Assembly: GCA_947453205.1 (NCBI GenBank)
Contig: CANGFT010000017.1
Coordinates: forward strand, 1 to 64,000
Source: Beijerinckiaceae bacterium
Lineage (GTDB): Bacteria > Pseudomonadota > Alphaproteobacteria > Rhizobiales > Beijerinckiaceae
DNA length: 64,000 nt
Direction: 5' to 3'
Shown: one piece after another, positions 47,339 to 56,033 of the stretch
How positions within the stretch are numbered: position 1 is the first letter of the stretch
Layout: each line of letters starts with the position of its first letter
Notes under the pieces: model-generated
Seen by the model: only the letters and a program-made list of their open reading frames with translations
Databases searched by the model: none
What the model was told of the DNA's origin: nothing
Position numbers and translations under genes: made by a program

Positions 47339-49555
47339 TCAGCCCGCCGTCGTTCCGCTCTGCGCCATGGCCGCACGCACCCGCTGGGGCGTGAAAGGGG
47401 CGCTTTGCAGGCGCACGCCTGTCGCGTCGAAGACCGCGTTGGAGATAGCGGCGGCGACGGGCGCGATGGCCGCTTCGCCTGCGCCGACAGGCGGCTTGTC
47501 GGGCCTGTCGATCAGCGCAATCTTCAGTTCGGGAACCTCGGGGAAGGCGATGACGCGATAGCTCGACCAATCGACGGAGGTGACGCGCTCGCGATCAAAG
47601 CGGGTTTCTTCAAACAAAGTGCGCGAGACACCCTGGATCAGACACCCCTCGATCTGCGCCCTCACGCCGTCCGGCGAGATCACCTGTCCGCAGTCATGGG
47701 CGCAACTGACCCGGGTGACGCGGATGGCGCCTGTTCCCCTGTCGACCTCCACATCCACGGCCATGGCCACATAGGTTTCATTGCCTTTGTAATGGGTGAA
47801 GGCGACGCCGCGGCCCTTGCCATCCCTGCGTGGCTCCACGCGAGGGCGCCAGTCATGAAGCTCGGCGGTTTTCTTCAGCACGTCGAGGGAGCGCGGGTCT
47901 TTCAGATGGTCGAGACGGAAGGCGAGGGGATCCTTGCCTGCGCCGAGCGCCAGCGCGTCCATCATGCTCTCGGCCGCCATGAGATTGGCGAGTTTGCCGG
48001 GCGCGCGAAGGGGCGAGGTTCGCACGGGCGTGTCCTTCACATAATGGACGACCGCCTCCATATGGGGGATGTCATAGGTCGGCACGGCCCCGATGTTGAT
48101 CGAGCCTGTGGCGACGCCCTGCATCTGCGGCAGGCCCGCAAGCTGCGGCGACACCAGCGGCACATTCGGCAATTTGGGCGTGGGACGGGGTATCCACATA
48201 TGCGCCCGCCAGGTCGAGACCCGCTGGTTCCCATCGAGGCCTGCCTCGATGGTCAGGGTCTGCGGCGGCCCCTTGGGATCCCATGCGAGTTCATCGGCGC
48301 GCGACCATTGCACGCGCACCGGCTTGCCCACGGCGCGCGAGAGGATGGCGGCGTCGATGGCCGCATCGTCATGGCCGTTCATGCCATAGCACCCGGCCCC
48401 ATCAAGATAGATCTGCCGCACCTTTCCCTTGGGCAGCTGCAGGATGCCATCGAATGCTTCGGCGAATTTGTGCGTGCCCTGCGAGGCGGTCCAGATCGTG
48501 GCCTCGCCATCGCGCACATCGGCGATGGCGCAGGAGGGGCCGAGCGAGGCGTGCGACTGCATGGGCCAGTGATAGTCGGCCTTGATCTTTGTGACCGCCT
48601 GCGGCCATGCGGCGTCAAAGTCGCCCGTCTTTTCGGCGACTTCATCCGTGTCGCGCGGCCCTGTTTCGCGCAGATAGGCCTGCGCCTGCGCGCTGGTCGT
48701 GACGAGTCCGCCGCCGTCCCATTGCGCCTTCAACTGCCGCGCAGCTTTTTCAGCATGCCATTCACGTTCAGCGACGACGCCCAGATAGTCCTTGATGCGC
48801 ACCACCTTCACGCCGGGAATGTCGGCGATGGAGGCTTCGTCGACGCTGACCAGTCTGGCGCCGGGGCGCGGAGGATAGATCGAGCGGCCATGCAGCATGC
48901 CCTCGACCGCGAAATCATGCATCCAGACATGGGCGCCGGTGGCTTTGCCGGGCATGTCAGGCCGGCGCACGGGCTTGCCGACATAGCGGTATTCGGAGGG
49001 TTTGCGGCGCGGCGCCTTGGAGTCGAGCTCCAGATTGAACTGGCCGCCCGCAAGCAAGGCGGCGAAGGTGACGCTTGCGCTCCCGTTTTTCGCGCGCACC
49101 TCGCCCTGCGCCGTGTCCAGATCCGCCTCGGGCAGGCCGAGCCTTGCCGCGCCGAGCTTGATGAGGGCCGCGCGCGCGGTGGCGGCGGCCTGCCGCGTCT
49201 GCACGCCGCCGCGCATCATGCCATTGGAGCCCGATGTCGAGCCCTGATCGGGGGTGAGATGCGTATCGCCCTCGATCATGGCGATGCGCTCGATCTCGAT
49301 CCCCAGTTCGTCAGCGACGATCTGCGGCAGCGCGATGCGATGGCCCGTGCCAAGGTCGACCTTGCCGGAATAGAGCGTGACCGTTCCATCCGCGTTGATG
49401 ACGAAATAGGAATCGACCTGTTTGGCGTCGACCCCGCGGCGCTTGTGCGGCGGGCCAGGCGGATTTTGCGCCTTTGCCGGGCCATTCATGGCATAGGCGA
49501 CGACGAGGGCGCTTGAGGCGGTGAGGAAAGAGCGGCGGTTGAGCGACAGGTTCAT
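47339..49555 (-). CDS. Isoquinoline-oxidoreductase-like molybdopterin subunit (IorB type), copy 1
   Basis: Large molybdenum-cofactor subunit of a xanthine-oxidase-family hydroxylase, 738 residues. It starts with a twin-arginine signal (LNRRSFLTASSALVVAYA), as in IorB, so the enzyme is probably exported folded to the periplasm. The catalytic glutamate is in PVGAGEAAIAP near residue 690, and HVWMHDFAVEGMLHGRSIYPP and ATGVRLQS mark the family. GGGAGG five bases upstream fits ATG 49555. It follows its 2Fe-2S subunit gene by 11 bases. Substrates are usually N-heterocycles, aldehydes or similar. Confidence 0.87.
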   Translation of the reverse strand: MNLSLNRRSFLTASSALVVAYAMNGPAKAQNPPGPPHKRRGVDAKQVDSYFVINADGTVTLYSGKVDLGTGHRIALPQIVADELGIEIERIAMIEGDTHLTPDQGSTSGSNGMMRGGVQTRQAAATARAALIKLGAARLGLPEADLDTAQGEVRAKNGSASVTFAALLAGGQFNLELDSKAPRRKPSEYRYVGKPVRRPDMPGKATGAHVWMHDFAVEGMLHGRSIYPPRPGARLVSVDEASIADIPGVKVVRIKDYLGVVAEREWHAEKAARQLKAQWDGGGLVTTSAQAQAYLRETGPRDTDEVAEKTGDFDAAWPQAVTKIKADYHWPMQSHASLGPSCAIADVRDGEATIWTASQGTHKFAEAFDGILQLPKGKVRQIYLDGAGCYGMNGHDDAAIDAAILSRAVGKPVRVQWSRADELAWDPKGPPQTLTIEAGLDGNQRVSTWRAHMWIPRPTPKLPNVPLVSPQLAGLPQMQGVATGSINIGAVPTYDIPHMEAVVHYVKDTPVRTSPLRAPGKLANLMAAESMMDALALGAGKDPLAFRLDHLKDPRSLDVLKKTAELHDWRPRVEPRRDGKGRGVAFTHYKGNETYVAMAVDVEVDRGTGAIRVTRVSCAHDCGQVISPDGVRAQIEGCLIQGVSRTLFEETRFDRERVTSVDWSSYRVIAFPEVPELKIALIDRPDKPPVGAGEAAIAPVAAAISNAVFDATGVRLQSAPFTPQRVRAAMAQSGTTAG

Positions 49556-49566
49556 GATGGCCTCCC

Positions 49567-50028
49567 TCACTTCGCGCTGGCGGCGCGCAGCGCCGCCTTG
49601 ACGACACGGTCATGCGTTCCGCACCGGCAGACATTGGCGGCCAGCGCGTCGCGGACATCCGACGCCGAAGGAGATTTGCTCTTGTCCAGAAAGGCTGCCG
49701 TGGTCATCACCATGCCATTGGTGCAATAGCCGCATTGAGCGGCCTGCTCCTCGATGAAGGCGGCCTGCACGGCATGGGGCTTTTGTGGCGTGCCCAGACC
49801 CTCGATGGTCGTGATCTTGCCCTTGGCGGAAGAGATCGGCGTGAGGCAGGAGCGCACCGCCTCGCCGTCGATGATGACGGTGCAGGCGCCGCATTGGCCA
49901 AGGCCGCAGCCATATTTGGCGCCGGTCAGGCGCAGATCGTTGCGCAGCACATAAAGCAAGGGCTCCTGCGGATCATGGACCTCGACGGCCTTTGCTTGCC
50001 CATTCACCTCCAGCACATATCTGGCCAT
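49567..50028 (-). CDS. 2Fe-2S subunit of molybdenum hydroxylase (IorA type), copy 1
   Basis: Small electron-transfer subunit of 153 residues. The plant-type 2Fe-2S cysteines are in KYGCGLGQCGACTVIIDG (near residues 41-49) and C62, and the C-terminal alpha domain has CGYCTNGM and CRCGTH, completing the two clusters. It pairs with the large subunit just downstream. It matches IorA and other aldehyde oxidase small subunits in length. A 280-base gap with a direct repeat separates it from the upstream copy 2 genes. Confidence 0.93.
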   Translation of the reverse strand: MARYVLEVNGQAKAVEVHDPQEPLLYVLRNDLRLTGAKYGCGLGQCGACTVIIDGEAVRSCLTPISSAKGKITTIEGLGTPQKPHAVQAAFIEEQAAQCGYCTNGMVMTTAAFLDKSKSPSASDVRDALAANVCRCGTHDRVVKAALRAASAK

Positions 50029-50183
50029 TGGTCCCCTCCCGACGTTTCCCGCAGTTTAGACGGCGTCGGCGCCAAAGCAAGGAGGGCGGGCCGAGCAAAT
50101 CAACGTGATCGGCCTCTTGCGGCTGGGCGGACTGACTTTGACCCTGTTCAGGCCATCCCAAGAAGCAAAGTGAAGCTCAGGCG

Positions 50184-50217
50184 CCGGCGTTTTGCGCGCG
50201 CGTCGGAAGCGGCGCCG
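50184..50217. repeat. 34-base direct repeat, copy A
   Basis: The 34 bases from CCGGCGTTTTG through GGAAGCGGCGCCG recur exactly at 50251-50284, 67 bases apart. Both lie in the gap between the two molybdenum-hydroxylase gene pairs. Only two copies exist, so it is not a CRISPR. Confidence 0.85.
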
Positions 50218-50250
50218 CGATCTGGCGCGAGAGATAATCCGCCACCGCGC

Positions 50251-50284
50251 CCGGCGTTTTGCGCGCGCGTCGGAAGCGGCGCCG
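50251..50284. repeat. 34-base direct repeat, copy B
   Basis: Second exact copy of the repeat at 50184-50217. It ends 25 bases before the stop of the copy 2 large subunit gene. The spacer between the copies is unrelated to them. A regulatory or recombination role is possible; nothing else marks it. Confidence 0.85.
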
Positions 50285-50308
50285 GGGTCGCCCCCGACGC
50301 ATGCTGCA

Positions 50309-52585
50309 TCACGTGCGTTGCTGGCCTTCCAGCGCCTTCAGCACGCGCTCGGGCGTCATGGGGAACTGGCGCATGCGCACGCCCGTCGCATCGAAGAAGG
50401 CGTTGGCGATCGCGGCGGCCGTCGCGCCCATCACCTCTTCGCCCGCGCCCGTCGAAGGCTCGTTGATGCGTTGGACAACCACCGGCGTGACTTCGGGATG
50501 TTCGGCGAAGCGCAGCACCTGATAGGTGCTCCAGTCGAGGCTGGTGACGCCGTTATCGTCGAAGGTCACCTCTTCCTTCAAAACGCGGCTCACCGACTGG
50601 ATCATCTGCCCGACCATCTGGTTCTCGACCAGCGCCGGGTTGACGGTGAGGCCGCAGTCCATGGCGCCATAAAGCTTCTTGGTCACGATGACGCCGGTCT
50701 TGCGATTGACCTCGATCTCGGCGACCGCCGCGCCATAGGAGACATGGTGCGTGCCGAGCGCCACGCCGCGCCCGCGCACGACGTCGCCGCTCTCGGCCTG
50801 CGACCCCATGACCTTCGGCTTCCAGTCCGCCGCCTTAACGGCCGCGTCGAGCACGCCGAGCCAACGCTCGTCGCCGATGTTGCGGCGGCGGAAGGCGACC
50901 GGGTCCATCTTCACGGCGACGGCGAGCTCGTCGATGGTCTGCTCCGACGCGAAGGCGAAAGACAGGTCAAGCGGCGAACGCAGCGCCGCCCCGCGCAGAT
51001 AATTGACCATGGGCGCGCCATGGCTCGTCACGCGGCGGTTGGCGATCTTGTACATGGAGCCGGTGCTGATGGGATTGACCGTGATCGACCCCGAACCGTT
51101 GGCCCGCTCCACGCCCGCCTTCGTCCGCGCGCTGTCGGAGACGGTCGAAGTCACGGTCCAGCCATGCTGCCAGCCGTCATATTCATAGGCGACGATGTCA
51201 CCCTCGGCGTTGACGCCCGCGCGCACTTCCGCCGCATGGGCGGGGCCATAGTTGTCCCAGCCCAGCTCGTCCCAGCGCATGAACTGCACCCGCACGGGCT
51301 TGCCGGTCTCGGTCGCCATGATGGCCGCGGCCTGGGTCGCGTCTTCATAGCAGGAGCGCCCGAACGTGCCCGATCCCTCGAAGAACTGGATCCGCACCTT
51401 CTGTTCGGGAAGGCCGAGCACCTCCGCCACCTGCTTGCGTGAGCTGTAGACGTCCTGCGTCGGCGATTTGATGACCAGCTGCTCGCCGGTCGGATCGGCC
51501 AGCGCGCAGTTCGGCGCGAAGGGCGCGTGGGACTGATAGGGGCATTGATAGGAAGAGCCCCGCACGAAGGCCGCCTTCTGCATCATGCCCAGGGGATCGC
51601 CGACATTGGCGATCACGGTGTCCACCGTCTTGTCCTTGCGCAGGCGCGCGTGGACCGAATTATGATCGCCCAGAGGTTCGCCCTGCCGCCAGACGACCTT
51701 CAGGGCCGCCGCAGCCTTCACCGCATCCCATTCACGCTCGGCGACGACGCCCACGAAGTCGCCCTTGCGGATGACCTTCGCGCCCTTGATATGGGCGATC
51801 GAGGCTTCATCCACGCTGACAGGCTTTGCGCCTACGCCAAAGCCGCGCTGCCCGCGCGGCAGGACGACGCGCCCATGCAGCATGCCGGGAACGCGATGGT
51901 GCTGGACGAGCGTATATTTGCCCGCGACCTTGTCGGGAATGTCGACGCGCGCGGGGCGATGGCCCACGAGCCGATAATCGCTCGGCGCTTTGACGGGAGC
52001 CGTGCCGTCATATTTCACATTGAAGGGCTTGTCGCCGAGGAGTTGCCCATAGGTCACCTTGCGGAAGCCGTTTTCGCCGCGCACGGAGACGACGCCATCA
52101 CGCACTTCAAGGCTGCCCGGCTGCACGCCAAGATGGACGCCCGCGCGGGCCAGCAGCTCCATCCGCGCCCTCGCAGCAGCCGCGCGCAGGGCGGGCGCGC
52201 CGCGATGGATCGAGGAGCTCGAGCTTGTGGCCTGCTGGTCCGGCGTGATGTTGGTGTCGAGCCGGATCGTGCTGACCTGGTGCATGCCCATGTCGAGCTC
52301 TTCGGCCGCGACTTGCAGCAGCCCGGTCTGGTTGCCCTGGCCGAGTTCGCATTTGCCGGTGTAGACCGTCGCCGTATTGTCGGCGTGGATGGCGAGCCAG
52401 GTGTCCACAGCCTGATGATCGGGCGGGCCGGCTTTCGCGCCGCGCGCGGCCTGCGCCAGAGCGCCCGTCGGCGCGCCAAGGGCGAAGCCGACGATCATGG
52501 CGCCGCCGCCCTTCAGCAGGCCGCGCCGGGAGAGGGTCGCCGCGCCGTCAGCAGCACGATCGGGGGGGAGCATCGCGTCGTCCAT
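50309..52585 (-). CDS. Isoquinoline-oxidoreductase-like molybdopterin subunit (IorB type), copy 2
   Basis: Second large molybdenum-cofactor subunit, 758 residues, with a twin-arginine signal (LSRRGLLKGGGAMIVGFALG) and the catalytic glutamate in STGAGEEVMGA near residue 705. GGAGGG five bases before ATG 52585 supports the start. It shares the layout of the 47339 product (HADNTATVYTGKCELGQGNQTG, FEGSGTFGRSCYEDA, FMRWDELGWDNYGPA), but is clearly divergent in sequence, so it probably has another substrate. Its 2Fe-2S partner gene lies just upstream, one base away. Confidence 0.87.
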   Translation of the reverse strand: MDDAMLPPDRAADGAATLSRRGLLKGGGAMIVGFALGAPTGALAQAARGAKAGPPDHQAVDTWLAIHADNTATVYTGKCELGQGNQTGLLQVAAEELDMGMHQVSTIRLDTNITPDQQATSSSSSIHRGAPALRAAAARARMELLARAGVHLGVQPGSLEVRDGVVSVRGENGFRKVTYGQLLGDKPFNVKYDGTAPVKAPSDYRLVGHRPARVDIPDKVAGKYTLVQHHRVPGMLHGRVVLPRGQRGFGVGAKPVSVDEASIAHIKGAKVIRKGDFVGVVAEREWDAVKAAAALKVVWRQGEPLGDHNSVHARLRKDKTVDTVIANVGDPLGMMQKAAFVRGSSYQCPYQSHAPFAPNCALADPTGEQLVIKSPTQDVYSSRKQVAEVLGLPEQKVRIQFFEGSGTFGRSCYEDATQAAAIMATETGKPVRVQFMRWDELGWDNYGPAHAAEVRAGVNAEGDIVAYEYDGWQHGWTVTSTVSDSARTKAGVERANGSGSITVNPISTGSMYKIANRRVTSHGAPMVNYLRGAALRSPLDLSFAFASEQTIDELAVAVKMDPVAFRRRNIGDERWLGVLDAAVKAADWKPKVMGSQAESGDVVRGRGVALGTHHVSYGAAVAEIEVNRKTGVIVTKKLYGAMDCGLTVNPALVENQMVGQMIQSVSRVLKEEVTFDDNGVTSLDWSTYQVLRFAEHPEVTPVVVQRINEPSTGAGEEVMGATAAAIANAFFDATGVRMRQFPMTPERVLKALEGQQRT

Positions 52586-52586
52586 C

Positions 52587-53087
52587 TCAACCCTCCTTCG
52601 ACATCTTGGCGGCGGCCGCCTGAATGGATTTCATGATGCGCGGATAGGTGCCGCAGCGGCACAGATGCCCGTTCATATGGTCGCGGATCTGCGCTTCGGT
52701 GGGGCTGGTGGTTCTGGACAGAAGCTCTGCGCCCTTGATGGTCTGGCCGTTGTAGCAATAGCCGCAGTGCAGGGCCTGTTCGTCGATGAAGGCCTGTTGC
52801 AGGGGGTGCAGGTCCGGCGCCTTGGGCAGCTTGCGCTGCTGGGCGTAAAGCGCTGGCAGGCCCTCCAGCGTGGTGATGGCGCGCTGGCCGACATCCGAGA
52901 TCGGCGTCTGGCAGGAGCGGATCTCGACGCCATCGGCGAGCACCGAGCAGGAGCCGCATTGGGCGAGGCCGCAGCCAAAGCGCGGACCTTTCAGTTCGAG
53001 GTCGTTGGTGAGCACATAGAGAAGCGGCGTATCCGGATCCGCATCCACGGAACGGGCGGCGCCGTTCACCTTGATCGTGATGGTCAT
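52587..53087 (-). CDS. 2Fe-2S subunit of molybdenum hydroxylase (IorA type), copy 2
   Basis: Small iron-sulfur subunit of 166 residues for the copy 2 large subunit. Cysteine motifs are RFGCGLAQCGSCSVLADG, C of SCQTP, CGYCYNGQ and HLCRCGTYPR, giving the two 2Fe-2S clusters of the xanthine oxidase family. The stop is one base from the large subunit's start, so the pair is tightly coupled. It is the first gene of the five-gene minus-strand group that ends with the Bug-type receptor at 46293. Confidence 0.93.
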   Translation of the reverse strand: MTITIKVNGAARSVDADPDTPLLYVLTNDLELKGPRFGCGLAQCGSCSVLADGVEIRSCQTPISDVGQRAITTLEGLPALYAQQRKLPKAPDLHPLQQAFIDEQALHCGYCYNGQTIKGAELLSRTTSPTEAQIRDHMNGHLCRCGTYPRIMKSIQAAAAKMSKEG

Positions 53088-53215
53088 GGGGCTCCTCCCG
53101 AGGCGTCGGTCTCATGCCGACATTTCGAAAAAGCTAGCATGGGGTCGGCAGGAGGTCCAGACGCGCCCCGCCCGCAGGATGCCGGAGCGCAGACCGCGCC
53201 CTAGATCCTGACGCG

Positions 53216-53842
53216 ATGCTGGCGGGTCAGGAGAGCCTCATGGTGGACATCGACATTCCCGAGGGCGCAAGAGGCGTCGTCATCTTCGCCCATGGCAGCG
53301 GCTCGAGCCGCCTCAGCCCACGCAACCAGGCTGTCGCCAAGGCGCTCAACCGCGCAGGCCTCGCCACGGTGCTGTTTGACCTGCTCACCCCCGAGGAAGC
53401 GGGCGACCGAAACAAAATCTTCGACATCGCGCTTCTGACGGAGCGGCTGCGCGAGGCCATCGGGGCGGTGGGGGACGCCGAGGCCCTGAGCGGCGCCCGC
53501 GTCGGGCTTTTCGGGGCGAGCACAGGCGCCGCTGCGGCCTTGTGCGCTGCGGCCGAAGAGGGCGACAGGGTCGGCGCCGTCGTGTCGCGCGGCGGGCGCC
53601 CCGATCTGGCGATGGGCCGGCTTGGGGAGGTGACCGCGCCCACGCTGCTCATCGTGGGGTCGCTGGACGGGCCGGTCATCGACTTCAATGAAACCGCCGT
53701 TTCTGCGCTGCGTTGTGAGAAGCGGCTCGAGATCGTTCCGGGCGCCGGGCATCTCTTCGAGGAGCCGGGGACGATGGATCGCGTGGTCGAGCTGGCGACC
53801 CAATGGTTCACCCATCATCTCCTGGGGAGGGCGGCCGCATGA
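53216..53842 (+). CDS. Alpha/beta hydrolase, dienelactone-hydrolase-like
   Basis: A 208-residue alpha/beta hydrolase. The oxyanion region is GVVIFAHGSGSSRLSPRN near residues 20-37, the nucleophile serine in GLFGASTGAAAAL near 97-109, the aspartate in GSLDGP and the histidine in GAGHLFEEPG. Members of this short group often sit beside or are fused to a phosphoribosyltransferase domain, as here. The substrate is unknown. It ends in a 4-base overlap with the next gene. Confidence 0.84.
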   Translation: MLAGQESLMVDIDIPEGARGVVIFAHGSGSSRLSPRNQAVAKALNRAGLATVLFDLLTPEEAGDRNKIFDIALLTERLREAIGAVGDAEALSGARVGLFGASTGAAAALCAAAEEGDRVGAVVSRGGRPDLAMGRLGEVTAPTLLIVGSLDGPVIDFNETAVSALRCEKRLEIVPGAGHLFEEPGTMDRVVELATQWFTHHLLGRAAA

Positions 53843-54498
53843 TGTTCGACGCATTTCCCTCCCGTGAGCACGCCGGCCGCGAACTCGCCCTTCGCCTCAA
53901 GAGCATGGCCATCGAAGACCCCGTCGTATTGGCGCTGCCGCGCGGCGGCGTGCCCATTGCGGCCGAAGTCGCGCGGGTGCTGCATGCCCCGCTTGATCTT
54001 CTTCTCGTGAGGAAAATCGGCGTTCCCTCGATGCCGGAGCTGGCTGCGGCGGCGATCGTCGATGGCGAGAAGCCCGAGCTTGTGCTCAATGAAGGCGTGA
54101 TGAAGACGGCGGGCCTGAGCGCTGCGGATATCCACAGCCTCGCCCAAGGCCAGCTTGCCGAAATCGAACGCCGCCGCAGGCTTTATCGGCCAGATCGAAA
54201 GCCCGTTTCGGTTCAGGACAAAACCGCCATCGTCATCGACGACGGCGTGGCCACGGGCACGACGGCCAAGGCGGCGCTGCAGGCCTTGCGGCGACGCGGG
54301 CCAAAGGCGATCATTCTGGCGGTTCCCGTCGGCTCGTCAGAGGCGCTGGCCGACCTCGGCGCCTGTGCGGATGAGGTCGTATGCCTGCAACGGCCCGCAG
54401 GATTCTACGCCATCGGGCAGTTCTATTCCGACTTTCATCAGCTGACCGATGAGGAAGTGATCGATGCGCTGGGCTCCGGCCGGATCCATCAGGCCTGA
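53839..54498 (+). CDS. Type I phosphoribosyltransferase family protein
   Basis: A 219-residue protein with the PRPP-binding loop VIDDGVATGTTAKAAL near residues 133-148, preceded by ALPRGGVPIAAEV and VRKIGVP, as in the ComF/Pribosyltran group. The start codon overlaps the hydrolase stop in an ATGA, so the two are coupled. Hydrolase plus phosphoribosyltransferase pairs are widespread in rhizobia but have no settled role; nucleotide salvage is one guess. GGGGAGGGCGG lies upstream. Confidence 0.84.
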   Translation: MMFDAFPSREHAGRELALRLKSMAIEDPVVLALPRGGVPIAAEVARVLHAPLDLLLVRKIGVPSMPELAAAAIVDGEKPELVLNEGVMKTAGLSAADIHSLAQGQLAEIERRRRLYRPDRKPVSVQDKTAIVIDDGVATGTTAKAALQALRRRGPKAIILAVPVGSSEALADLGACADEVVCLQRPAGFYAIGQFYSDFHQLTDEEVIDALGSGRIHQA

Positions 54499-54536
54499 CG
54501 GGCCTCGATCTGTCCGGAGCCTTGGATGCAAGGCCC

Positions 54537-55778
54537 TCAGCCGCCGACGTAATTGCCGTATTTGATGAGGTTCTGCTTCTGCGCCTCATTGCGGGGCGGC
54601 AGCTTGAAGAGCTTATGCGCCGTGCCGCCCAGAATGTTGTGACGCGCCTTGTCGGAGACGAAAGGCAGATCCCAGATCGTCGAGGGCAGGTCGAAGTCCC
54701 AGTGGGGATAATCCGAGGCGTAGAGCAACGTGTTCTCCGCGTCGATCATCCGGAAGGTGCATTCCAGCGCCTCCATGTCCTGAATCTCCATGGGCTGCGA
54801 TGAATAATACATCTCGCGCATGTAATCGGAGGGCTTGCGCTTGAGCAGCGGGCACTCGGACGGCCGCAGCATGAATTCATGGTCGAGCCGCTGCATCAGG
54901 AAGGGAACCCAGGCGAGGCCTGCTTCGATCCAGACGACCGGCAGCTTGGGAAAGCGCTCGTTCATCCCGTTCACGACCCAGTTCGTGCAATGCAGGATGT
55001 TGTACCAGGAGAAGCCCAGGGCATGGGCCGAGATGAAGCGGTTGCAGCTCTGGAAGGTGTGGTCGCCCCATGACGGGCCCGAATGGAACGACAGAACCTG
55101 CCCGCGCTCCTCGATCGCCCTGTAGCTCTTCATATAGGCGTTGTCATAGACCGGCATCTTCGGCCGCACGCAGGTCACCATCCAGCCCCCGACGCCCTTG
55201 CGATGGCCGAAGGTCTCGATGCAGCGCAGCGTGCCCTCGGGATCGCTGAAGGGCAGGCAGAGCATGCTGAACATGCGGTAGTCCGTGGCGGGCAGCGCGA
55301 CTTCCGTGACCCAGCGGTTGTAGGCCCAGCACAGTTCGAACTCCATCTCCTTCTGCGGATGCATGCCGATGCTCAGCATGCCCGTGGGGAAGAGGCAGGA
55401 ATAGTCGACGCCCATGGCGTCCATCCAGCGCTGGCCAAGCTGGGCGTCGCGCAGGCGATCGGGATCGGTCTTCTCGGTGGAGCGCAGAGGATAGCGCGTC
55501 ACGCGGCCGCCGACATCCTGATAGCCGATGGTGCCGGGGATGATCTGGCTCCGGCCCTTCTGGGCGGCGGAGAGGGTGAGCTGCTTGAGGACTTCATTCT
55601 CCATGAAGGGTAGAATGGCAGCAAGATTCTCTGTCTCGTTATGATGGGCGTCGACATCGATGATGAGCACATCGTCGAAGCCGTTCTTGCGGGTCTGGAG
55701 CGAGGCGTGCGCGAGGAGCTTGGTGGTGTTGAGCTCCTCGACCTTGACGCGGCGTCCGCGGTCAGCAATCAGGTCCAT
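54537..55778 (-). CDS. Amidohydrolase-family protein (ACMSD/decarboxylase-like)
   Basis: A 413-residue metal-dependent TIM-barrel enzyme of the amidohydrolase superfamily, ACMSD-type. Likely metal ligands are in IDVDAHHNE near residues 40-48 (Asp and His), LSFHSGPSWG near 230, and the catalytic aspartate in LYASDYPHWDFD near 354. The ACMSD-type members decarboxylate or cleave aromatic-ring carboxylates. It is divergent from the isocitrate-lyase-family gene at 56034. An aromatic degradation role is inferred only from family and context. Confidence 0.84.
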   Translation of the reverse strand: MDLIADRGRRVKVEELNTTKLLAHASLQTRKNGFDDVLIIDVDAHHNETENLAAILPFMENEVLKQLTLSAAQKGRSQIIPGTIGYQDVGGRVTRYPLRSTEKTDPDRLRDAQLGQRWMDAMGVDYSCLFPTGMLSIGMHPQKEMEFELCWAYNRWVTEVALPATDYRMFSMLCLPFSDPEGTLRCIETFGHRKGVGGWMVTCVRPKMPVYDNAYMKSYRAIEERGQVLSFHSGPSWGDHTFQSCNRFISAHALGFSWYNILHCTNWVVNGMNERFPKLPVVWIEAGLAWVPFLMQRLDHEFMLRPSECPLLKRKPSDYMREMYYSSQPMEIQDMEALECTFRMIDAENTLLYASDYPHWDFDLPSTIWDLPFVSDKARHNILGGTAHKLFKLPPRNEAQKQNLIKYGNYVGG

Positions 55779-56033
55779 GCCTCTATCCCCTCTTCATTCA
55801 TCAGCGACATTTCCTGAGCCTGATGGAGATGGCCCGGCGACGCCCCCCCTTTATATCCCCGGACATCCCGCGCGTCACGCTGCGACGATGCCGCTCCTTG
55901 AGCTTGACATCAATCTGGCCTCACGCGCGCGCAGGCTCTCCTTTCAGCTTCAAGGCGTGTGGCTTGCGATGGCGGTTGAGCGAATATGCCAAGCCACGCT
56001 ACAACGGCGATCATCGAACCGAGGGCGTGAGAA

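Noticed and set aside
47291-49516. A plus-strand open frame opposite the molybdopterin subunit gene
   Set aside because: It is the complement of a clear IorB-type gene, with His/Gly/Arg-rich sequence typical of shadow frames.
50184-50284. Possible CRISPR array
   Set aside because: There are only two repeat copies, a single spacer, and no cas genes.
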